A stretch of DNA of 24,508 nucleotides, taken from the NCBI GenBank assembly GCA_015227615.1, contig JAALGZ010000116.1, forward strand, positions 1-24,508. The letters run 5' to 3'. A program made the translations under genes and the position numbers. This DNA comes from Labyrinthula sp. Ha. Taxonomy: Eukaryota; Sar; Bigyra; Labyrinthulida; Labyrinthulaceae. The notes beneath the pieces were generated by a model. It saw only the letters and a list, made by a program, of their open reading frames with translations, was not told the DNA's origin and searched no databases. This document shows positions 1-7,796 of this stretch, one piece after another. The first letter of the stretch is position 1. The number at the start of each line of letters is the position of its first letter.

Positions 1-1039
1 AACATATTGGCATATTGTATAATACATTTGCTATCAATAAATTCAATCAAGTGAGTGGTCTGTAAAATATCTTCTCAGTGATGCAAAATGCCATAAGACA
101 AAATGTGAGATTCGTATATTCCCTAAGGTATTATTATTGTAATTATATATATATAGTGATATAACGAATTTGTGTTTATTCAAAGTTTTGCTATGTCACT
201 ATACTTCTATTTTTTTTTCTTGATGCTTTATCATTTGACTTTGATGTATAAGCAGCTTTTAAGTTTTTTATCAGCACATGAGGTTTTTTCGCTTTGCAAT
301 CACTCAAAAAAATATTGAAATAATATAGCTTGCTTCTAAAATTGTATTGAGATATTTTACTCTCATTTTTTTTTATATTTTATTATAAACATGTTTTAAT
401 TTAGATCTCTAATATGACCAGATGACACTAAACTTGATCTGCCTTAATTTTAAAAAAGACAGGTTGAAGATCATATACAGATATAAGTTGAATAGAAAAT
501 TGAAAATATATTCCAATGGAGATAATTTATAAGAACAGAAAATTGATGTACCCTGTTTCAACAGTGTATAAACTCTACATGATAAATATCAATGAAAAGA
601 GGATTCAATATATCAGTATAAACGTAGATTTTTAATATCCCTTACATCAACTTTTTTCCATTGGATGTCTATGAATTTTGAAATGAAAGCAATAAACAGA
701 AACAAAAGCCAAAAAATGAAAAGAAAAACAGAAGAAGGCAGGAGCAGAAAGTTATACTAATTTTTGCTAATAGAGACTCTTGGTTTTAACTATACCTTTT
801 CTAACTGGCATTATTCTTTGAAATTCTTTGATCCACCGAGTTCACCTTAATATACTAATTGGCTTCGTGGTTGTATGCAATCAATTTTGATCAGGATTGG
901 ATTTATTATCATTATTCTCATTATTCTGATATATGGGGTGTGATATAAACTAATTAGGCGAGTATTGAAATTATAGTGATGAAATGCTTTATCATCCTGG
1001 ATCTTGGTGTAAAAAACAAAATCTTAATTCTGCTCCTCC
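1..1039. other. AT-rich non-coding stretch, nothing recognised
   Basis: No open frame of useful length and no RNA gene or element was recognised on either strand. The sequence is dominated by A/T runs and short TA tracts. Any gene here would have to be short, split by introns or decayed. Confidence 0.5.
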
Positions 1040-1512
1040 GGATACTTAATTTAGATTTCATAACAAACGAGATATTCAGCTTGCACAATTTGGTAATGAT
1101 TTAGGTATAAGAATGGTTTCTATTATATTTTTCAATAGTTATTTGCATAATAAAGCTGTTAAAACTATCTTAGATAAATTTTGACATAATTCAAATTAAT
1201 AAATATATATTATATTTTATGATTGTGTTTTCGAGTTGTCAAAAGTATATATCTCTAATTTAGATTCTGTTAATTTTTGTTGTCAATACTTGGACCATAT
1301 AAATATTAAAAAAATATCATATTTTAGTGCTACAGTTATTCTTAAAGACTTGCAAGAAATATTGCTAAGTTTACAGTACATAATTTAGTAGCACCAATTT
1401 TAATAAGTTTAACTACATACCGGAAAAGTATATACGAAGAATTTATAACATGTGAAACTTTTCAAAATCCAAATAAAATGATGGTTTCTAGTTTAAAAAT
1501 ATTTATTTTTTA
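1040..1512 (+). pseudogene. cluster of decayed coding-like stretches, unknown product
   Basis: Several open stretches of about 43-62 codons lie close together on the + strand but in different frames, none with a convincing start. They have the mixed composition of real protein rather than the Lys/Asn/Ile/Phe monotony of translated AT-rich DNA. Examples are a piece reading QLAQFGNDLGIR near 1080-1115 and one reading YRKSIYEEFITCETF near 1420-1465. I recognise no family. A faint likeness of the first piece to the Bet3/Trs31 fold of TRAPP subunits is too weak to name it. This may be a dead gene, pieces of one broken by introns, or chance. Confidence 0.25.
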
Positions 1513-2364
1513 ACTATTGTTTTTATGTTGGTCACCAAGTGAGTTTTTAAATACTAGAAGCCTTACACTATTTCACAGAACCGAACTAAGTACCTAATCT
1601 GATACAGATAATCTGTACACCATTTACCGCTTGTTATAGAGATAATAAGTTCACCACCACTCTCTAATAAGTTCTATAGTTTTATTCATATGTGAGAATG
1701 TATCTGATTTGATATATATATATATATATAAAACTAAAATAGTTTCCAATTTTCTAGGAGAAAATAACTAGGTAGATGGTTGAATGTTTTGAAGAGTCGA
1801 TATAATGCGCCTAGATAATAAATCACCAGGTTTGATAATATGAAGTCTGTTATTTTCTAAGAGAAACATAGAGTGCATAGTTATGAAACTAATAAAGAAA
1901 AATCCAGTTTTTAAGGTATCTTTGTCCTAAAAAGATATAATCTATATGCTACTCTAACAAAACAATTAATTTTCTTACACTTATATATATATACTTATGT
2001 CATTAAAATTTTTCCGACTTCTGTTAAGGCAGTACTTTTGGACGAGGGGTTATATATATACGTGAACGAGCTAAATTGTTGTATAAATTTACTAGTTTTA
2101 TATATCGGGTTTTGAAAGAGCTATATGTGCATAATTCCTTATTCAAAAGGAGCTATTGTTATTGATTGGTCATCTAAGCAGCTCTTTCAAGTTGCCAAAA
2201 TGATGTTGGTTACACATTATAGACTCTCCTTGAGCATGCACTAGCAGAATAATTTTCTCTTCTCAGGACATTCTTAGACATACACGGAGAAAAATGTGAA
2301 ACAATAGGTAGAATTCGATGATACAAGTCAAAGTCATAGCTATGATATTTATACAGCTTCTGTG
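1513..2364. other. AT-rich non-coding stretch outside the left inverted-repeat arm
   Basis: Nothing gene-like was recognised. A 60-codon open frame on the minus strand (2210-2392) has no family resemblance and runs into the repeat arm, so I treat it as chance. I could not match this stretch to the DNA outside the right arm, which places the outer edge of the inverted repeat near 2365. Confidence 0.45.
1712..1731. repeat. (TA)n microsatellite
   Basis: About ten uninterrupted AT/TA dinucleotides. Shorter TA tracts occur near 146-156, 1981-1992 and 2050-2060. Confidence 0.9.
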
Positions 2365-3438
2365 ATAATCTTAAATTCTTCAAATCCGGCATTTAACTGC
2401 CATAAAGTAAATTATATTCAACTTTGGAAACATATTTCACGGGTTTTAATCGAAGAAATTTTCGGAGCAGTTTATAATGAACAGATCAGGCACTGTACTC
2501 AAATTATCCTCTTTGTTTATACGTCTTCTACGAACATCAAACTTCATATACTTTAACCTGGTTAAGTTCCTAAGGAAATGTTGTTCTAATCAGCTATATA
2601 TCAAAATTATTAATATTGTATTGTAGATTAGACAGAGTGTTTATCTACAACAAACTCTCTGGGCGAAGATTTTCTTAAGATCCCTGGATAGTGTTGCATG
2701 TTGTTAAAGCGTTATTACACCAATGTTCTCTTTCTTATTCAATTAATTATGGGTACTTCAAATTTGATATTTAAACTCAGATTGCTAAGACTTTCATAAC
2801 CTTTCCTGTAAGTCTTTATTCATAACTTAGACAAACGCTTCAATAAATCTATGATAAGACCACGGAAAAGTATCTAAATCCAACCTCATCTTCATTTAGG
2901 GCTGAGTGGGGAGGAAGGGTCAATTAATGGATCCGTTTTTAAAGGAGTATGCCAAACCATACTTCAAGGATATTTTTTTTCTTAAAATTGAAGTTGATGT
3001 AAGTCAATAGAACCTGCAAGATAAACAAATTTAACACTAAGTTCTTAACTCTTACTGTTGACTTGCTAAATTCTAGTTGGTTTCACTTTGTTCTCAGCGC
3101 CATAATACCCAAATTAGAAATTAACGATATGTAGAATGTATTTGTCTGAGATGAAATAATGACAGCTCAATTCTACTACTAGTTGTTGAAACCTTTGATA
3201 TAAAGTTTGAACTAAATATACATATTTTTTAAGCTTTTGCACAAGTCTAGGAATGAAATAAAGTTATAAAGAAGTATTTATATCTTTCTAAGACAAAGTA
3301 CTTTAAGAATAAACCGATATATTCATCTTTTTTAAGGCTGTGGTTTTTACAAAAATAAGTTTGTTTTTGGACTATAAAAGAATAGACCTTACATTCTGTT
3401 ACTACCCCTACCGAAAGAGTAGCATACCATTAGGATTT

Positions 3439-3548
3439 CTTAACGTGATAAACGTTAACTAATGGTAAAAAATATTGAAATATTGCCTAACGTGTATACC
3501 GTTAAAGAATTCACTGGTTAACGTTAACTGGCGGAAAATTAACGTTAA
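3439..3548. promoter_or_regulatory. distal cluster of TTAACGTTAA palindromes, left arm
   Basis: Within about 110 bp there are two full palindromes, GTTAACGTTAAC at 3517-3528 and TTAACGTTAA at 3539-3548. An AACGTTAAC lies at 3451-3459, and single TAACGTG and CCGTTAA half-sites lie between. The cluster lies 1.25-1.35 kb upstream of gene A, and a matching cluster occupies the same place before gene B. YAAC(G/T)G-like half-sites are typical of Myb-type DNA-binding proteins; that link is inference. They could also be replication or chromatin elements. Confidence 0.45.
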
Positions 3549-4556
3549 GAATAAAAAATACTTTTTTTTGTCTTTCCAAAATCATTTAACTACTTAATGT
3601 TCTTTCCCAAATTTTTCTCATACTTTTACTACCTATGCTCTTATTCTAAAGGAATAAAATAGAAACAATAACTGACTCAGAACTAAAAGCACCCTAAAAT
3701 CAAGATCATGTGCAAGCTATTTGAAATGAAAATCTTCCTATGACCACTAACTTTAGCTTTGAAGCTGTCTCAATCTCAGTACAGAACGAACCCATAGAGA
3801 GTAGCAAAATATTCGAAAGATTTTTTTGGAAAACTTAAAAAAAGCTAATTCTGCTCTCTGAGAGAGAAATCGACTTATAAAATAGGGGTAATATCTTGGC
3901 GATAGTGAAAATTTTGCATAATCTCCAAATAGAAATGCACCTACCTTCGCTCAAACCTTTTTCTAAGAAAAGTTAAATTAAACTATTCAAAAGATTTAAG
4001 ATTATTTCTGAAGGTTCTCTATCTTGATAGCGTAGTTTTTCTGTTTTTTTGTAACTATTAAAAATATTTTTTCATAAATTTTGCTTCTTTTCTAGCCAAA
4101 ACTGATAATAATAATACATCATATTGAAAATTTGACATAGAAAACTCTCAAATTGCACTTTAGAAAAATAACTTTAAAGTTCCATTGGTTCATGTGACCA
4201 GTTTTTTTTGTCTAATCTAATCTTACTGTTTCTCCTCACAAACAAATACGTCTCTCAGACAGTTCAACTAAGCAAAATCTCTAACAAGTAGAAGACAACT
4301 AGTCCTGAACCTTCAGCCAACAAGAGATAATTCGCTTATTTCAAAAGATTGTTTTTATTTATAATACTAATACCTTTCTTGATCACACAATAAGTTTCTC
4401 TGGACTTGTTTTATTATGGCTTTTACCAGGAAGAGAAAATTTGGAGTTTAGTGAATTTAGCAAAAACATACCAGTACCTACCGTTATCTAGTTTGCTTAT
4501 TGTTAGGTCCATTAATTTCACTATTATTCCGTTTATCGAACAGTTTCGAATTTTAC

Positions 4557-4567
4557 TTAACGTTAAC
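4557..4567. promoter_or_regulatory. proximal TTAACGTTAA palindrome before gene A
   Basis: TTAACGTTAA at 4557-4566, about 227 bp before the start codon, at the outer edge of the nearly invariant promoter block. The same site lies 226 bp before gene B. Its position and repetition suggest a protein-binding site. Confidence 0.45.
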
Positions 4568-4792
4568 TATCGTGAAGAATGATACGATAAGAAATCATAT
4601 ATACTATAGTCTAATTTAACAAAAACCGTTTCCAATAAAGTGAATTTATTCACTTATGAAATATCTCCTAAACAAAAAAAAACATCATATTAAAATATAT
4701 TCAAAATCATCAGGAATCATTATTTTTAATAAATATCATAAACTGAATAAACATAAAATATAATATAAAGTAGAGAAACTTTAAATCTCAAT
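4558..4792 (+). promoter_or_regulatory. conserved promoter/leader block of gene A
   Basis: About 235 bp almost identical to the block before gene B (13843-14077 on the minus strand); I count about three differences by eye. A TATAAAG lies at 4764-4770, only 23 bp before the ATG, and the same spacing occurs before gene B. If that TATA box is used, transcripts would begin at or around the start codon; otherwise the true start site is further upstream and the motif is only AT-rich leader. The block is far better conserved than the outer arm or the coding region. Confidence 0.55.
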
Positions 4793-5575
4793 ATGCAAGC
4801 AGCACCAACAATAGGAAGTTGTTTTGGGAATAAAAGAGAAGATGTTGAAAAAGATCTGGACGATAAACTTTCCGTAAGAGAAAATGCGGAATATTGTTCA
4901 GGTTGGGTAGTCAATGCAACGAGTCGTTCATATTATCCAATGAAGTTGGATCTAAGTTTTTGCCATGGTTTTTCAAAACAAGTTATGAACACTTTTCTAG
5001 TATATCTAGTTCACAATATTAAATCATTTCTTGAAGGAAGAGAAAAACGACCTGAATTATTTTCTATTGTTTTGGTTTGGTTGGGTCATGTAGTTCAAGT
5101 TATTTCATCTTCTCCGGTAGCAGATAAACTGAAAGAGTCTTGTTTTGAATATGTTTCCTTTGCTATTGATGCATTGGAATTAGGCTCAGCTACTATTACT
5201 CGTTTTTCTCCAGGAGAACTTACTAGTTTTAGTGATAAAATATTTTCACAAACACATACTTCTGAAGGTGTACGTACTGATTTTTCGGAAGATGCCCAGA
5301 AAGATATAGTTGCTTTGGGCAATATTGAGTTGTACTTGCGCAAGGGTGAACCTAATCATCTTCTTCACCTTTACTGGAAAAGGATCCAGGAAGATAGGAA
5401 CTTTTCCCAGTCTCTTGAATCTCATGAACATTTTGCTGAGGTTTTAAAAGATGTACTTAACAAAATTCCTGATCCGGAGGAAGATGAAGAGGAGGAAACT
5501 CTCGAGGTGAAAGACTCATTTCAAATAGGGATGGAACTTTTTATGAAGGCTAGTGCTTTTGGTATTGAGCTATAA
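4793..5575 (+). CDS. gene A: unknown-family protein, 260 aa, paralogue of gene B
   Basis: A single-exon frame starts at the first ATG after the conserved promoter block and ends at TAA. I do not recognise the family. The protein shares its first nine residues (MQAAPTIGS) with gene B and about 40% of residues overall. The best block is KRPELFSIVLVWLGHVVQ at residues 85-102, which gene B matches in 17 of 18 positions despite several synonymous DNA changes, so it is under protein-level selection. A second shared piece is YC..WV.N.TS near residues 34-44. The regions around 62-80 and 85-102 look like amphipathic or buried helices. There is no clear signal peptide or convincing transmembrane segment. 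Residues 226-240 are strongly acidic, and the C terminus (F.IGM..F...A...G) is shared with gene B. It is probably a soluble helical protein; function unknown. Confidence 0.8.
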   Translation: MQAAPTIGSCFGNKREDVEKDLDDKLSVRENAEYCSGWVVNATSRSYYPMKLDLSFCHGFSKQVMNTFLVYLVHNIKSFLEGREKRPELFSIVLVWLGHVVQVISSSPVADKLKESCFEYVSFAIDALELGSATITRFSPGELTSFSDKIFSQTHTSEGVRTDFSEDAQKDIVALGNIELYLRKGEPNHLLHLYWKRIQEDRNFSQSLESHEHFAEVLKDVLNKIPDPEEDEEEETLEVKDSFQIGMELFMKASAFGIEL

Positions 5576-6537
5576 TATGTACTGCTAAACTAGCACAAAT
5601 ATTCTATAAATGCACTAGTTTCACTATATATTGTTCTTGTAAAACTTGAATAAAAGAGAGTGATATTGATAGAATACAATGTCTAAATTTGTTTTTTTCC
5701 TATAGATAAGTTGCTGCATTAAATATTTTTGTTTCTCCTTCGATCAATTCTTAAAAATTTAGATATGCTTAGAGCTTGAAATCATCGATAAATATAAATA
5801 TAAGATAATGCTTTTCAACTACAAAAGCTTCCAAAAAATTATAACATTGAGCAACAAGGTTTGTTATAAAAGAACTATTGGTAAGAACTATGTTACTTCA
5901 GCTTATTTTGTTCATACTACTTGGAATTGGGAACTATAAGTAATCAATGGAGATTTATTCATTCTTATTCATCCCAGAAATAAATACAGAAAGATCTAAA
6001 CTCTATTTCCAACGAAAGTGGCTATAAAATTTTGATAAAGAGCGCTATTCAGAAAGGCTTAGCTGTATATATTCTATACTACTTGGGGCTTATGAGAGCT
6101 ATGGCTCTTGCAACAGATCGTTAAAAATATATATTGCACAAAACAGTCCACTGCAGAAGAAACACGGAACTATATATATAGTAACCATATGCCCAAGTAG
6201 AGCTTTCAGCTCAGTATAAAAAAAAGTATCATAACTACTGGATCGGTATCTAAATCGGTACTGTTTCTCTATACTAGTTCTTTAAATACAGAATATTTTG
6301 ATATTACCAGGAGTAGGAACTCTTAGTCACTATTATTCATCCCAAATAAGTTCATTCATACTTTTAGAGTAAATCATTGAAAACTCATCCATGACAAAGA
6401 AACTAAATTAAGGTGCTAGTAAAAGAGGACAAATCATATTTACCTTAACTTCTCTCTTGTAGGACGATAACGTAATGGAGTTTTGTGATAATGAGGAGAC
6501 ATAACTTAATTATCTACTTTCCCAATATTTCGCTGAC
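5576..6537. other. intergenic spacer downstream of gene A
   Basis: Apart from the polyadenylation signal, no gene or RNA was recognised. The DNA downstream of gene A does not match that downstream of gene B, so the inverted repeat stops at the gene ends. Two loosely similar pieces with GGAACT and TATTCATCCCA (around 5926-5980 and 6314-6345) may be a short diverged repeat. Confidence 0.4.
5649..5654 (+). terminator. AATAAA polyadenylation signal of gene A
   Basis: AATAAA lies 74 bp after the gene A stop, in AT-rich DNA with T-rich sequence following. This suits a eukaryotic 3' end. I found no canonical AATAAA soon after gene B. Confidence 0.5.
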
Positions 6538-7159
6538 AGTATAAGCAGCAATTATTCAAGAGAGATACTTAGTATTACTTTGCCAAATTTTTTAGTTATT
6601 TTAGATATCAAGTTTATATATTTCAGATGTAAGTTAATAAAATCTGTCGTCATTGTTTTGTTATCGTATGCTGTTTTGAAGATTAAAACATGTAGAACCT
6701 ATCATGAATTAAGAAAAAGTCTACGACCAATTATTATTTTTGTAAAGAATCTCTTAGTTTTGACAGTTCAAAGGGGAAGAACTAGCGCCAGTATCTATAA
6801 TAGTAAGTTTGTTAAAGAATCTTAACCTTCTCTTTAGCTTTGTAAGCTTGAAAAAAGTGGATCTGCTGAAAAAAAATTTTAGTTGTTGAACATTATCAAA
6901 TTGAAAATTATTTATTTTCAGCTGGTGGAAATCGGCATCTAAGAGATTATTGCGAGGAGGTTAAAAAAATGGCTACTCAAATGTTGATCTTTCTATACAT
7001 ATGTAGTTTTGGGAAGCTATGAAAAATGGTACTATGAATAATGGAGATGATGCAAATTTGCATGAAAGTTGAGCTTTTGAAGAGCTTGGACCTGAAGATT
7101 TTTTTGATAGTGCGTTGGAGATATTTCTAAAAGTAAATGACGAGGGAACTATAATCTAG
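6538..7159 (+). pseudogene. probable decayed third copy of the gene A/B family
   Basis: Several short likenesses to genes A and B occur in the right order on the + strand. Near 6541 the DNA AAGCAGCA followed by an A-rich run resembles the start of gene A. Around 6638-6688 a 17-codon piece aligns without gaps to gene A residues of the form V..(F/L)L.Y.V..IK, and an RP...VQ block follows at 6724-6771 where A and B have KRPELF...VQ. Near 6856-6905 a pattern S..A.K....L.NI.L follows. The end (7082-7159) reads E.L...D.F....LEIFLK....G and then TAG, like the C termini of A and B. The total is about 620 bp against 783, so the middle and N-terminal parts are shortened, and no single frame runs through. 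Each match alone is weak; the order is what persuades. It has the same direction as gene A, about 1 kb downstream. Confidence 0.45.
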
Positions 7160-7477
7160 CATATTTATTTAGAAGAAATATAAAAATCAGGTTTGTTTCA
7201 TAGTCCTTGCTTTCTGAAATTTTTCTTCTTGGTTTAAGAGAGCGAGAAAATAAGCCAATTCATATATTTGATTTTGCTTTCACTATTCCTTTCTCTTAGG
7301 GAAATTTGCATCAGTAACGATGAAATTAAATACCTTTCTTATTCTTGAACTTTTTTTCGATATTTGTTAAAGCTAAATTGTTATTGCACGTTAAACATGA
7401 CTGAGTTTTCTATCTCTCATTCACATTATTGAGCAGATATCCTTTTCTATGTCAATAAATACGTATCTTTGGAAGCA
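7160..7477. other. spacer between decayed copy and copia element
   Basis: No gene, RNA or repeat was recognised. It is the left flank of the copia insertion. Confidence 0.4.
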
Positions 7478-7482
7478 CCTAG
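7478..7482. repeat. target-site duplication, left copy (CCTAG)
   Basis: CCTAG directly before the 5' LTR is repeated directly after the 3' LTR at 12547-12551. Five base pairs is the usual size for Ty1/copia integrases. Confidence 0.85.
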
Positions 7483-7782
7483 AGTCAGACACTAAGCAGT
7501 CGAGTGTACGACTCTCTCCATACTGACTGTTTACACTTTACATAGTTATAATACAATATTACATTACTGCACAATTGGTGCAACTTTACATAATACATTT
7601 TTACTAATACATAAGCACCGGAAACAACAAATCGTAAAACCTTAATATCTCAACAACTACTGGGAGTTAGAAAACGTTACTTATATCATTTTAAAGCTCT
7701 TTTTAAGTTCTTTCAGTTTATTTAATTTAATATACGTATCCTCATACATATATAGACGATACGGACAATTACTTGTCTAACT
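7483..7782 (+). repeat. 5' LTR of the copia element
   Basis: 300 bp, matching 12247-12546 at all but two positions. The ends form an imperfect inverted repeat, AGTCAGAC at the left and GTCTAACT at the right (7 of 8 complementary), not the usual TG...CA. A small hairpin (AGTCG/CGACT) lies at 7498-7513. A TATATA at 7749-7754 is the only obvious promoter-like motif, but it lies near the LTR end, so its role is uncertain. Confidence 0.93.
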
Positions 7783-7796
7783 TGGTTGCGATGGAA
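7783..7796 (+). other. putative primer-binding site
   Basis: TGGTTGCGATGG begins directly after the 5' LTR. The TGG start fits pairing with the 3' CCA of a tRNA, and the following bases would fit a tRNA whose acceptor 5' strand reads GCGATGG. I cannot say which tRNA. The gag-pol start codon (7791) lies inside the site. Confidence 0.55.

Larger units (their letters stand above)
2365..4819 (+). repeat. left arm of a ~2.4-kb inverted repeat
   Basis: Read 5' to 3', this arm matches the reverse complement of 13816-16250. Aligned by eye, the outer part (2365-4557) is diverged with many substitutions and small indels, roughly 80% identical in the pieces compared. The inner part (4558-4819) has about three differences in 260 bp. 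The arm ends abruptly after codon 9 of gene A. The arms contain no long open frame and look non-coding. The outer boundary is soft, with likeness fading around 2365-2400. No terminal inverted repeats or target duplications were found, so this looks like an inverted segmental duplication of a gene with its upstream DNA, not a transposon. Confidence 0.85.

Noticed and set aside
1040-1185. Bet3/Trs31 (TRAPP subunit)-like pattern
   Set aside because: A single G.D(L/V)G.R-type helix likeness; the following pieces do not follow the TRAPP subunit pattern.
7773-7790. Upstream TTG start for the gag-pol frame within the LTR
   Set aside because: A eukaryotic element is expected to use ATG; the first in-frame ATG is at 7791 just after the LTR.
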